The notes below the pieces were generated by a model. That model was not told where the DNA came from and made no database searches. It saw only the letters and a program-made list of their open reading frames with translations. Both the position numbers and the translations under genes were made by a program. From assembly GCA_963824905.1 (NCBI GenBank), contig CAWGRH010000012.1, forward strand, positions 233,983 through 297,982: a stretch of 64,000 nt of DNA, read 5' to 3'. Shown here piece after piece: positions 43,937-52,425 of this stretch. The DNA is from JAJPKK01 sp963824905. Lineage in GTDB: Bacteria; Pseudomonadota; Alphaproteobacteria; Rhizobiales; Xanthobacteraceae. Numbering within the stretch: position 1 is the first letter of the stretch; each line of letters begins with the position of its first letter.

Positions 43937-44569
43937 ATGTCGTCCACGTCGACCTCCAAGCCCCGCGTCGCCGCGAGCTACGACAACGCCAAGGTGGTCA
44001 ACCGCTTCGAGCTGACAAAGCGTCTCGTCGCCAAGCTTGGGAAGGACGAGGCCGTGATCGGCGGCGTCGGCAACACCAATTTCGACCTGTGGTCCGCCGG
44101 CCGCCGGCCGCAGAATTTCTACATGCTCGGCAGCATGGGCCTCGCCATTCCGATCGGGCTCGGGGTCGCGCTCGCCCAGCCGCACCGCCATGTCATCGCG
44201 CTCGAAGGCGACGGATCGCTGCTGATGCAGCTCGGTTGCCTCACCACCATCGCGGCGCTCAAGCCGGCGAACCTCACCATGGTGGTCATGGACAACGGCC
44301 TCTACCAGATCACCGGCGGCCAGCCCACGCCGGCGGCGGGGATCGCCGACTACGTCGCATTCGCCCGCGCCGCGGGCCTCACCAAATGCGCCTGGGCCGC
44401 CGACGAGGAGGACTTCGAGAGCTTGATCGACTTGGCGCTCGCCGAAGGCGGCCCGACATTCATCGCCGCCCGCATCGACGACAAGCCCGGCGTCGGCCAC
44501 ACCGACCGCGACCCCGTGCAGATTCGCGAGCGCTTCATGCACGGGCTCGGGGTAAGGAGGGCGGTATAG
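43937..44569 (+). CDS. Thiamine-diphosphate-dependent decarboxylase, beta (PP-domain) subunit, copy 2
   Basis: The 210-residue product shows MLGSMGLAIPIGLGVALAQP and EGDGSLLMQLGCLTTIAALK leading to VVMDNGLYQITGG. The GDG and N residues form the pyrophosphate/metal site. The first 30 residues are an extra polar extension compared with copy 1 at 27915. With the adjacent alpha subunit it should form the active decarboxylase. A small antitoxin-like gene follows after 17 bases. Confidence 0.88.
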   Translation: MSSTSTSKPRVAASYDNAKVVNRFELTKRLVAKLGKDEAVIGGVGNTNFDLWSAGRRPQNFYMLGSMGLAIPIGLGVALAQPHRHVIALEGDGSLLMQLGCLTTIAALKPANLTMVVMDNGLYQITGGQPTPAAGIADYVAFARAAGLTKCAWAADEEDFESLIDLALAEGGPTFIAARIDDKPGVGHTDRDPVQIRERFMHGLGVRRAV

Positions 44570-44586
44570 GGAGCGGACGAACGCCT

Positions 44587-44828
44587 ATGCATGAGATCAG
44601 GGCCTCCGAGGCGAGGAAAAGCCTCAGACAGCTGCTCGATCGGGTCGAGGCCGGCGAGGAGGTGGCTATTACGCGGCGCGGCCGGGTCGTGGCACATATG
44701 GCGCCGCCTCGTCCTGCAGTCGATCGGGAACGCGGTCGCGAAGCCGTCGCGGCGATTCGCGCGATGAGCAAGGGTGTCAAGCTGCGGGTCTCAAGATCAA
44801 GGACCTTATCGCAGAAGGTCGGCGGTGA
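44587..44828 (+). pseudogene. Phd/YefM-type antitoxin, frameshifted, no toxin partner
   Basis: The N-terminus MHEIRASEARKSLRQLLDRV followed by EAGEEVAITRRGRVVAHMAP is a classic Phd/YefM antitoxin DNA-binding domain. After MSKGVKL a one-base loss, or two-base gain, near 44787 breaks the frame. The other phase continues GLKIKDLIAEGRR to a TGA at 44826-44828, the usual antitoxin end. No VapC, Doc or RelE-type gene follows. The next gene is an opposite-strand hydrolase. It is either an orphan or a decayed module. Confidence 0.75.
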
Positions 44829-44850
44829 GCCTCGCGGCCCGCGATCCCGA

Positions 44851-45645
44851 TCACAAGCCCAATCGTTCGATGAAATCAGCCACGGCCGCCAGCGTTTCCG
44901 TTGGCGCGTCGCGGTGCGGAATATGACGGATGCCGGGGAGGATCACCGCCTCGACGGGGCTCGCGCACAGGCGTTTCGCCGTCTCGACCTGCTCCAGCGT
45001 GCCGTACTGGTCCTGGTCGCCCTGGACGACGAGCACCGGTACGCCGATGGCGGCAAGCTCGGGCCTGATGTCCCAGTGGACGAACTGCGGATCGAGCCAG
45101 GGGCCGCTCCAGCTGTAGAAGGCGTTGTCGGGATCGCGGTGCCAGCGCGCGAGCTTGGCGCGGAAGTCGCCTTCCTCGTAGCGTTCCTTTGCCCGTGCGA
45201 TTTCCTCGATACCAAAGGCTTCCGCGAAGAAATGCGGTGCCAGCAGCACGATGCCGGAGAGGCGCGGATCGCGAAAACTCCCCGCATAGATCGCCGCGAT
45301 CGAGGCGCCGTCGCTGTGGCCGAGCAGGACGCCGCGGCGAAAGCCGATGGCGTCGAGCACGCGCGGCAGCACCTCGCGCGCCTCTTCGTGCATGAAGGTG
45401 ACGCGGCGCGGCATCGCCGAGGGGCTCGACTGCCCGTAGCCGGCGCGGGAATAGACGAACACACCGAGACCGGTCGCCTCCGCGACCCGGTCGGGAAAAT
45501 CGCCCCACAGGCCGACCGAGCCGAGCCCTTCGTGCAGGAACACGATGGTCGGCGCCGCATCGGGCGGCGGCCCGATCATGCGGTATTCGAGGCGGGCTTG
45601 CCCGATTTCGAGAAAGCCCTCCGCGCGCAGTTCCATTGCTGCCAA
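44851..45645 (-). CDS. Alpha/beta fold hydrolase
   Basis: The 264-residue protein has TIVFLHEGLGSVGLWGDFPD (oxyanion region), GVFVYSRAGYGQSS, the nucleophile elbow LLGHSDGASIAAIYAG, an acid region VLVVQGDQDQYGTLEQV and a late His in GIRHIPHRDAPTETL. These fit a canonical esterase/lactonase/C-C hydrolase of the alpha/beta superfamily without signal peptide. The substrate is unknown. It lies beside the benzoate-CoA ligase, separated by a palindromic repeat, so a role in aromatic or ester breakdown is possible. Confidence 0.87.
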   Translation of the reverse strand: MAAMELRAEGFLEIGQARLEYRMIGPPPDAAPTIVFLHEGLGSVGLWGDFPDRVAEATGLGVFVYSRAGYGQSSPSAMPRRVTFMHEEAREVLPRVLDAIGFRRGVLLGHSDGASIAAIYAGSFRDPRLSGIVLLAPHFFAEAFGIEEIARAKERYEEGDFRAKLARWHRDPDNAFYSWSGPWLDPQFVHWDIRPELAAIGVPVLVVQGDQDQYGTLEQVETAKRLCASPVEAVILPGIRHIPHRDAPTETLAAVADFIERLGL

Positions 45646-45681
45646 GTCTCAATCCGCTTTCGTCTCGAGGTCCAAAGCCGT

Positions 45682-45767
45682 GATGGCCGGGCCTGTCCCG
45701 GCCACCCCGATCATATGGCACGGCCGTGCCTCGATATCGGGGTCGCCGGGACAAGCCCGGCGATGAC
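45682..45767. repeat. Dispersed hairpin repeat (GGCCGGGACAAGCCCGGCC class)
   Basis: GATGGCCGGGCCTGTCCCGG and following, and ATCGGGGTCGCCGGGACAAG through CCCGGCGATGAC, form two hairpins. Each is self-complementary, and the two are also complementary to each other. Copies with the same cores lie at 52299-52387, 54250-54344 and 58439-58462. Confidence 0.85.
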
Positions 45768-45809
45768 CAGAAAGGTGTCAGCCGGGTCAGCCCGTCAGCG
45801 CCCGCGCGC

Positions 45810-47408
45810 TCAGCCTTGCGGCGCCTCCGCGCGCAGCTTGAAACGCTGGATCTTGCCGGTCGCGGTCTTGGGCAAGTCCTTGCGGAACTCGATCCAGCGC
45901 GGATATTTGTAGGCCGCGAGCCGCTGCCGGCAGTGCTCCTGCAGGGCGCGCGCGGTGTCCTCGGTCGCCTCGCACGTCGGCTTGAGCACCACGAAGGCTT
46001 TCGGCTTGATCAGCTTGTCCTCGTCCGGCCAGGCGACCACCGCCGCTTCGAGCACGTCGGGGTGGCTTGAGAGCGCGCCCTCGACCTCGAACGGCGCGAC
46101 ATAGACGCCGCCGACCTTGAGCATGTCGTCGCGCCGCCCGCAGTAGACGAAGTAGCCGTCCTTGTCCTCGATGTACTTGTCGCCGGAGCGCGTCCATTCC
46201 CCGAGGAAGGTCGCGCGCGACTGGGCGCGGTTGTTCCAATACATGATGGCGCTGGTCGGCCCGCGCACCTGCAATTCGCCCATCTCGCCGCGCGCCACCG
46301 GCCTGCCGTCGTCGTCGACGAGGCGCAAATCGTAGCCTGGCAGCGGCCTGCCGGTGGTGCCGTAGCGGACCTCGCCCCTGCGGTTAGAGAGGAAGATGTG
46401 GAGCATCTCGGTCGAGCCGATGCCGTCGAGAATGTCGACGCCGTAGCGTTCGCGCCAGCGCCGGCCGACGTCGACCGGCAGGGCCTCGCCGGCGGAGACG
46501 CAGCTCTTCAGCGAGAGTGCCGCGCGCTCGACCGGATCGGCGGAGAGAAACGCGGCATAGAAGGTCGGCACCGCGTAGAACACCGTCACCGCGTGGCGGT
46601 GCAGCAGCGCGGCGACAGCGTCCGGCGTCGGTCGCGCCGGCATCAGCACCGTCGTCGCGCCGGCGGACAACGGAAACGTCATGGCGTTGCCGAGACCGTA
46701 GGCGAAGAACAGCTTCGCCACCGAATAGACGACGTCGTTCTCGGTGAGGCCGATGACCGGCGCGCCATAGAGATCGTCGGTCAGCCGCGGCGCCGCATGC
46801 ACGTGCACCGCGCCCTTGGGCTGGCCGGTCGAGCCCGATGTGTAGAGCCAGAAGCAGATGTCGTCGCGGCAGGTCGGCGCGATGAAGTCCGGGCCCGTCG
46901 CCGCGTCAAGCGCGACCTCGAACAGCGGATGGCCGTGGCCCTCCTTGCCCGACACCAGGACGTACTCGAGATCGGGGCACGTCTTGATGAGGTTCTCGAA
47001 ACGCGGATAGAGCTCTTCCGATACGACGAGGAGCCGCGCCCGGCTGTCCTCCAGCATGAAGCGGTAGTCGGCCTCGGTCATCAGCGTGTTGACGGGGACG
47101 GCGACCACGCCGGCCTTGACGGCGCCGAGGAACGCGGTCGGCCAGTCGATAGTATCGGTCAGGCAGATGAGGATGCGCTGCTCGCGCGTGATGCCGAGGC
47201 CGCGCAGCACCTTGCCGAACTGTGCGACCCGCTCGGTGAGCGCCCCGTAGGTCCAGATGCCGCGCGGATCGATATAGGCGGCCTTGCCGGCCCGCCCGGC
47301 GACGAGATTGCGGGCGAGCACGTCCTCGGCGAAATTGTAGCGGCGCGGGATCGCGGCCAGTGCGGCTCCGCCGGGATCGGCGTGCGCCTCCGGAGTCTGG
47401 GCGTCCAT
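45810..47408 (-). CDS. Benzoate-CoA ligase family protein
   Basis: The ATG at 47408 follows GAGGA. The 532-residue enzyme has the ANL superfamily motifs: FWLYTSGSTGQPKGAVHVHA (P-loop), VFYAVPTFYAAFL, DILDGIGSTEMLHIFLSNRR, RSGDKYIEDKDGYFVYCGRR and the final KDLPKTATGKIQRFKLR with the catalytic Lys. IGSTEMLHIFLSN is diagnostic of the benzoate-CoA ligase family. It activates benzoate or a related aromatic acid with ATP and CoA. A divergent FlK-type thioesterase and phenylacetate-CoA ligase pair lies on the other strand. Confidence 0.92.
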   Translation of the reverse strand: MDAQTPEAHADPGGAALAAIPRRYNFAEDVLARNLVAGRAGKAAYIDPRGIWTYGALTERVAQFGKVLRGLGITREQRILICLTDTIDWPTAFLGAVKAGVVAVPVNTLMTEADYRFMLEDSRARLLVVSEELYPRFENLIKTCPDLEYVLVSGKEGHGHPLFEVALDAATGPDFIAPTCRDDICFWLYTSGSTGQPKGAVHVHAAPRLTDDLYGAPVIGLTENDVVYSVAKLFFAYGLGNAMTFPLSAGATTVLMPARPTPDAVAALLHRHAVTVFYAVPTFYAAFLSADPVERAALSLKSCVSAGEALPVDVGRRWRERYGVDILDGIGSTEMLHIFLSNRRGEVRYGTTGRPLPGYDLRLVDDDGRPVARGEMGELQVRGPTSAIMYWNNRAQSRATFLGEWTRSGDKYIEDKDGYFVYCGRRDDMLKVGGVYVAPFEVEGALSSHPDVLEAAVVAWPDEDKLIKPKAFVVLKPTCEATEDTARALQEHCRQRLAAYKYPRWIEFRKDLPKTATGKIQRFKLRAEAPQG

Positions 47409-47454
47409 GTTCCTCACCAGGATTCGTTATGGCACGGCGCTGCAACTTCGTGCG

Positions 47455-47547
47455 ATGATCTTGTCCGAAAAGTCTGCAACTTTTCAGGATCATCACCCAT
47501 CTGGAGCATGATCTTGTCCGAAAAGTCTGCAACTTTTCGGGATCATG
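47455..47547. repeat. Two copies of a GATCTTGTCCGAAAAGTCTGC palindromic element
   Basis: ATGATCTTGTCCGAAAAGTC and following, through CTTTTCAGGATCAT, at 47455-47492 is repeated almost exactly at 47508-47547, where it ends CTTTTCGGGATCATG. Each copy is an inverted repeat centred on the TCTGCAAC region. Elements with CCGAAAA...TTTTCGG arms are widespread in Rhizobiales intergenic regions. They lie between two divergent CoA-ester genes. Confidence 0.85.
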
Positions 47548-47598
47548 CTTTAGCAGCATAAGACGAACGGAATGGGGATCAAACAGGAGCGTTCTCAC

Positions 47599-48012
47599 AT
47601 GAAACCGAGCCTCGTGCCCGGGGTGTCCGCGACGAACCGCATCGCCGTCGACAAGGCGAAGACCATCGGTTTCATGGGCGAGGAGGGCCGGGTCTACGCG
47701 ACGCCCTACCTCGTCGGCGACATCGAGATGACCTGCCGCAACCTGATCCTCGCTCACGCCGATGCCAACGAGGATTCCGTCGGCATGGAGGTCGCGGTCA
47801 AGCATCTCGCCCCGACGCTACCCGGCATGACCGTCGAGATCACCGTCGAAGTCACCGCGGTCGAAGGCCGCAAGGTGACGTTCGCGGTGACCGCAAAGGA
47901 CGAGCTCGACACCGTGAGCAGCGGCACCCATGCGCGCTTCGTGGTCGACAAGGGAAAGACGGTCGAGCGCCTCAAGGCGAAGGCGGGCAAGCTCGCCGCC
48001 CTCAAGGCCTGA
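47599..48012 (+). CDS. FlK-type (fluoroacetyl-CoA thioesterase-like) hot-dog thioesterase
   Basis: An AGGAG precedes the ATG at 47599. The 137-residue protein has ATPYLVGDIEMTCRNLILAH and EDSVGMEVAVKHLAPTLPGM, which contain the Thr/Glu/His active-site pattern and the glycine of FlK-like thioesterases. TVEITVEVTAVEGRKVTFAV completes the hot-dog fold. Such enzymes cut acyl-CoA esters. Next to two aryl-CoA ligases it may recycle CoA from dead-end thioesters. Phenylacetate-CoA ligase follows after only three bases. Confidence 0.87.
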   Translation: MKPSLVPGVSATNRIAVDKAKTIGFMGEEGRVYATPYLVGDIEMTCRNLILAHADANEDSVGMEVAVKHLAPTLPGMTVEITVEVTAVEGRKVTFAVTAKDELDTVSSGTHARFVVDKGKTVERLKAKAGKLAALKA

Positions 48013-48015
48013 CCG

Positions 48016-49314
48016 ATGTTCGATCCCACCGCCGAGACGATGCCGCGGCGCGACCTCGCCGCGCTTCAGCTCGCGCGGCTCAAGGCGAGCGTTGCCCGGG
48101 CGTATGAGCGCGTCGTGCCGCTGCGCCGCAAGCTGGACGCTGCCGGCGTCAGCCCCGCGCATCTCTCCGCGCTCGCCGACATCGCGCATTTTCCACTGAC
48201 CACCAAGGACGACTTGCGCGACAACTATCCGTTCGGCCTGTTCGCGGTGCCGCGCGAGGAGGTGCTGCGCCTCCACGCCTCGTCCGGCACCACCGGCAAG
48301 CCGACGGTGGTCGGCTACACGCGCGGCGATCTCGACCTGTGGTCCGATCTGATGGCGCGCACGCTCGCCTGCGCCGGCGCACGCCCCGGCGACATCGTGC
48401 ACAACGCCTACGGCTACGGCCTCTTCACCGGCGGGCTCGGCTTCCATTACGGCGCCGAGCGGCTCGGCTGCACCGTGGTGCCCATCTCGGGTGGGGGCAC
48501 CGAACGTCAAGTTGCGTTGATGACCGATTTCGGCGCTCACATCCTGTGCGCGACGCCGTCCTACGCCCTCAACATCGCCGAGGTCGCGAAAGGCATGGGC
48601 GTCGATGTCGCGGCATTGCCGCTGCGGCTCGGCACTTTCGGCGCCGAGCCTTGGAGCGAGCCGATGCGCCACGATCTCGAGCGCACGCTCGGGATCAAGG
48701 CGGTCGACGTCTACGGCCTGTCGGAAATCCTCGGCCCCGGCGTCGCCAGCGAATGCGGCGTCGCGCAAAACGGCCTGCACGGCTGGGAGGACCATTTCCT
48801 GTTCGAGGTGATCGATCCCGACACGCTCGCGCCGCTGCCGCTCGGCGAGGCCGGCGAGCTTGTCATCACGACGCTCACCAAGGAAGCGCTGCCGATGATC
48901 CGCTATCGCACGCGCGACATCACGCGGCTCACCGACGAGCCCTGCGCCTGCGGGCGCACGCATGTGCGCATCATGCGCGTCACCGGCCGCAACGACGACA
49001 TGCTGATCATCCGCGGCGTCAACGTGTTTCCGTCCCAGGTGGAAGCGGCGCTGGTCGGCCTGCCGGGCCTCGCGCCTTATTACCAGATCGTGCTCTCGCG
49101 CGAGGCCGCGCTCGATGCCATGACCGTCGAGGTGGAACGCGCGCCCGAGACGCCCGGCGATGCCGAGTTCGCCGCCGCCAAATCGCGCGACGTTCAGCAT
49201 CGCCTGAAATCGATGCTCGGCGTCACTTGCGAGGTCATCGTCAAGCCGCCGGGCGAGGTGCCGCGCTCCCAGGGCAAGGCAGTGCGGGTGCGCGACGAGC
49301 GCCCCAAGGCCTGA
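48016..49314 (+). CDS. paaK: Phenylacetate-CoA ligase family protein
   Basis: The 432-residue protein has FPLTTKDDLRDNYPFGLFAV, LHASSGTTGKPTVVGYTRGD (P-loop), YGLFTGGLGFHYGAERLGCT, VYGLSEILGPGVASECGVAQ and GRNDDMLIIRGVNVFPSQVE, ending QGKAVRVRDERP with the usual late Lys. These are the PaaK signatures. It activates phenylacetate or a related aryl acid. Only three bases separate it from the thioesterase, so they form one transcript. A full paa ring-epoxidation set is not present here. Confidence 0.93.
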   Translation: MFDPTAETMPRRDLAALQLARLKASVARAYERVVPLRRKLDAAGVSPAHLSALADIAHFPLTTKDDLRDNYPFGLFAVPREEVLRLHASSGTTGKPTVVGYTRGDLDLWSDLMARTLACAGARPGDIVHNAYGYGLFTGGLGFHYGAERLGCTVVPISGGGTERQVALMTDFGAHILCATPSYALNIAEVAKGMGVDVAALPLRLGTFGAEPWSEPMRHDLERTLGIKAVDVYGLSEILGPGVASECGVAQNGLHGWEDHFLFEVIDPDTLAPLPLGEAGELVITTLTKEALPMIRYRTRDITRLTDEPCACGRTHVRIMRVTGRNDDMLIIRGVNVFPSQVEAALVGLPGLAPYYQIVLSREAALDAMTVEVERAPETPGDAEFAAAKSRDVQHRLKSMLGVTCEVIVKPPGEVPRSQGKAVRVRDERPKA

Positions 49315-49551
49315 CGCTCAACGTTTGGCACCGAAGCCTGCATTCCCCACGGCGCGGCGGCCTGGCGCACGCCTTCAAGGGCGCGCCGTTATCTCAGGCG
49401 CGACGCGGCACGGCTCGGAGCCCCGGTCCCCTCATGCCGTGAAGCACCTGCAACCCGTCGTTGCGGTGTCGTATCGCCACGGCTATGATGGCGTGGTGAG
49501 GCCGCGCGGCGATTCCGTCCGGCCCCGTATTCAAAAGCCAGGGAAATCGTC

Positions 49552-51015
49552 ATGGCCCTCGATCCACGGGGAGCAGCGCTTGCGCTACATCGCTTCGGGT
49601 TCGGTCCGCGGCCGGGCTCGATCGCGGCCATCGCTCCCGATCCGCGTGCAGCCGTGCTTGCCGATCTCGATCGTCCGAACGCCGGCCAGATCACGGCTGC
49701 GGCGGGGTTGATGACAAGCGGCGCCGCCAATCGCGCCGCCTTCGAATTCTTCGCCGAGCGCAACGCCAAGGCCAAGGTCGCGCGCCTGCGCGAGGCGGAG
49801 GCGAAGCAGGTCGCCGCGGAATCCGGCGCGGGCGCAGGCAGCGGCGCGATGATGGAGGCGAAGCCTGAGATGATGGCGGCGGAGAAGCCGCCCGCCAATG
49901 CGCCGGCAGCGCCGCCCCCGGAGACGGTACCGCAGCAAATCTTCTTCGCCGAGGCGCGGGCCCGCTTCGATGCCGCGATCGGCGCGGAGATCGGCTTCGT
50001 CGAGCGCCTGGTGTGGTTCTGGTCGAACCACTTCTGCGTCAACACCGACGAGACCGTGATGGCCGGCCCCTATGAGCGCGAGGCGATCCGCCCGCACGTG
50101 CTCGGGCGCTTCGTCGACCTCGTGCAGGCCGCCGAAGGCCATCCGGCGATGCTCCTCTATCTCACCAATACCCTGTCGATGGGGCCGAACTCGGTCTCCG
50201 GCATCAACCTGTCGCGCGGGCTCAACGAGAACCTCGCCCGCGAAATTCTCGAGCTCCATACGCTGGGCGTGCGGACCGGTTACACCCAGGAGGACGTGAC
50301 GACCTTCGCCAAGGTGATCACCGGCTGGACCATCCTGCCGACCGACACCAATCCGGAGCACGGCGGCGAATTCCAATTCCATCGCCGCATGCATGAACCC
50401 GGCGCGCAGACGGTGATCGGCAAGTCGTATCGCGACACCGGCATCGAGCAGGGGCGTGCCGTGCTCGCCGATCTCGCGCACCACCCGGCGACCGCGAGGC
50501 ACGTCGCTTTCAAGCTCGCGCGCTATTTCGTCGCCGACGATCCGCCGCCGGCGCTGGTAGCGAAGCTCGAGCAGCGGTTCAACGACACCGGCGGCGATTT
50601 GTTCGAGGTGTCGAAGGCCCTCGTCGCCGCGCCGGAATCGTGGTCCGAGGAACGCGTGAAGCTCAAGCGTCCGAGCGAATGGATGACGGCGTATCTGCGC
50701 GCCGCCCGCTTCACAGGAGATATCCGTGCCATGAACGGGACCATGAACCGGCTCGGCGAGCCGTTGTGGAGACCGCCGTCGCCGCGCGGCTTTCCCGACG
50801 AGAAGGGCAATTGGCTCGATGGCCTGTCGCATCGGCTCGACATCGCCAACAATTTCTCCCAGCGCAATGCCGATCGGCTCGACGCGACGGCGATGCTCGA
50901 CACGGCGCTTGGTCCGCTCGCGTCCGAGGAGACGCGCCGCGCGGTCGCTCGCGCCGAGACTAAACCCCAGGCGCTCACGCTGCTGCTGATGGCGCCCGAG
51001 TTCCAATGGAGGTGA
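49552..51015 (+). CDS. DUF1800 domain-containing protein
   Basis: The 487-residue protein has ALHRFGFGPRPGSIAAIAPD at the N-terminus, FVERLVWFWSNHFCVNTDE, LSRGLNENLAREILELHTLG, TGYTQEDVTTFAKVITGWT and ARHVAFKLARYFVADDPPPA. All are DUF1800 signatures. An Ala/Met/Pro-rich insertion lies at about residues 95-125. The family always sits beside DUF1501 and its biochemical role is not established. It is thought to be exported or surface-associated. Its stop is two bases before the DUF1501 start. Confidence 0.93.
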   Translation: MALDPRGAALALHRFGFGPRPGSIAAIAPDPRAAVLADLDRPNAGQITAAAGLMTSGAANRAAFEFFAERNAKAKVARLREAEAKQVAAESGAGAGSGAMMEAKPEMMAAEKPPANAPAAPPPETVPQQIFFAEARARFDAAIGAEIGFVERLVWFWSNHFCVNTDETVMAGPYEREAIRPHVLGRFVDLVQAAEGHPAMLLYLTNTLSMGPNSVSGINLSRGLNENLAREILELHTLGVRTGYTQEDVTTFAKVITGWTILPTDTNPEHGGEFQFHRRMHEPGAQTVIGKSYRDTGIEQGRAVLADLAHHPATARHVAFKLARYFVADDPPPALVAKLEQRFNDTGGDLFEVSKALVAAPESWSEERVKLKRPSEWMTAYLRAARFTGDIRAMNGTMNRLGEPLWRPPSPRGFPDEKGNWLDGLSHRLDIANNFSQRNADRLDATAMLDTALGPLASEETRRAVARAETKPQALTLLLMAPEFQWR

Positions 51016-51017
51016 TC

Positions 51018-52283
51018 ATGCCCAAACATCTCCCCGCCCAACTCCCCACCCTTCATGCCGCGACCCGCCGGGAGTTGTTGCTCGGTTCCGGCGCGCTTTT
51101 CGCGTGGGCCCATGTTCCGCGCATCGCCCGCGCCGAAGGCCGCGATCCGCGCTTCCTCACCATCGTCCTGCGCGGCGCGCTCGACGGCCTTGCCGCGGTC
51201 GCCCCGGTCGGCGATCCCGACTGGATCAAGCTGCGCGGCGACAATGCGCTCCGGCTCGACGGCGACACGCCCGGGCTGCCGCTCGACGGCTTCTTCGCCC
51301 TCAATCCGGGGATGCCGAACCTCCACCGCCTCTACAAAAGCGGTCAGGCGATCATCGTGCATGCGGCGGCGACGCCCTATCGCGAGCGCTCGCATTTCGA
51401 CGGCCAGGACGTGCTGGAAAGCGGTTTCGGCGGCGTCGCGCGCGCTGAGAGCGGATGGCTCAACCGCGCGCTCCTCGCCATGGCGCCGGGCGGGCGCGTC
51501 GATGCCCGGCGGACTTTTGCCGTCGGACCGATCACGCCGCTCGTCGTGCGCGGGCCGGCGCCGGTGCTCTCATGGGTGCCCCCGCGGGGAACGCCGGTGA
51601 GCGACGAGACGACGATGCGGCTGCTCGACCTCTATCGCCACACCGACCCGACGTTGGCGCAAGTGCTCGAGGACCGCATCGGCCTTGCCGCGCTCACGCG
51701 GGCCGGCGGCCTGGAGCGCATGGCGGACACCGGTCCGGTGGTGCAGATCGGCCCGATCGAGCAGGTGCGCGCCTACTTCGCCGAGGCCGCCGGCGCGGCG
51801 GGCAAGTTTCTGGCGGGCGCCGACGGACCGCGGGTCGGGGCGCTCGCGCTCGACGGCTGGGACACCCACGTCAACGAGGGCGCGGTCAAGGGGCGCCTCG
51901 CGACGCTGCTCGGCGCGCTCGACGGTGCGCTGGCGGCGCTCGAAAAGAGCATGGGGCCGGCCTGGAGCGAGACGGTGGTCGCGCTGGTTACCGAGTTCGG
52001 CCGCACCGCGCGCGTCAACGGCACCGAGGGCACCGACCACGGCACCGGGACGGTGGCGCTGCTCGCCGGCGGGGCGCTGAAGGGTGGCCGCGTCGTCGCC
52101 GACTGGCCCGGCGTCAAGGAGGCCGACCTCTACGAGAAGCGCGACCTCAAGGCGACGACCGACCTGCGCGCCGTGCTCAAGGGCCTGCTCAAGGATCACC
52201 TCCGGCTCGACGACGCCGTGCTCGCGTCCGCGGTGTTTCCGGACAGCAGCGCGGTGAAGCCGATCGCGGGGCTGGTGGGGTAA
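51018..52283 (+). CDS. DUF1501 (sulfatase-fold) protein with twin-arginine-like signal
   Basis: GGAGGTG before the ATG at 51018 decides the start. The N-terminal TRRELLLGSGALFAWAHVPR is a twin-arginine-type signal. The body has ILVLRGALDGLAAVAP-like strands, SGQAIIVHAAATPYRERSHF, GWDTHVNEGAVKGRLATLLG and VTEFGRTARVNGTEGTDHGT, with metal-binding His and Asp residues typical of DUF1501 and the alkaline phosphatase/sulfatase fold. At 421 residues it is normal. It forms an operon with the DUF1800 gene. Confidence 0.92.
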   Translation: MPKHLPAQLPTLHAATRRELLLGSGALFAWAHVPRIARAEGRDPRFLTIVLRGALDGLAAVAPVGDPDWIKLRGDNALRLDGDTPGLPLDGFFALNPGMPNLHRLYKSGQAIIVHAAATPYRERSHFDGQDVLESGFGGVARAESGWLNRALLAMAPGGRVDARRTFAVGPITPLVVRGPAPVLSWVPPRGTPVSDETTMRLLDLYRHTDPTLAQVLEDRIGLAALTRAGGLERMADTGPVVQIGPIEQVRAYFAEAAGAAGKFLAGADGPRVGALALDGWDTHVNEGAVKGRLATLLGALDGALAALEKSMGPAWSETVVALVTEFGRTARVNGTEGTDHGTGTVALLAGGALKGGRVVADWPGVKEADLYEKRDLKATTDLRAVLKGLLKDHLRLDDAVLASAVFPDSSAVKPIAGLVG

Positions 52284-52298
52284 CTCATCTCCAGTCAG

Positions 52299-52387
52299 TC
52301 ATGGCCGGGCTCGTCCCGGCCACCCCGATCATGTGGCACGGCCCGTGCCCCAGTTATCGGGGTGGCCGGGACGAGCCCGGCGATGAC
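52299..52387. repeat. Dispersed hairpin repeat (GGCCGGGCTCGTCCCGGCC class)
   Basis: CATGGCCGGGCTCGTCCCGG and following is mirrored by GGGGTGGCCGGGACGAGCCC near the right end. It is the best-preserved of the four copies of this class, and it lies downstream of the DUF1501 gene and before an opposite-strand gene. Confidence 0.88.
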
Positions 52388-52425
52388 GGCGTGTGAATCA
52401 ACTCATCCGAATACGCCCTGGCCGA

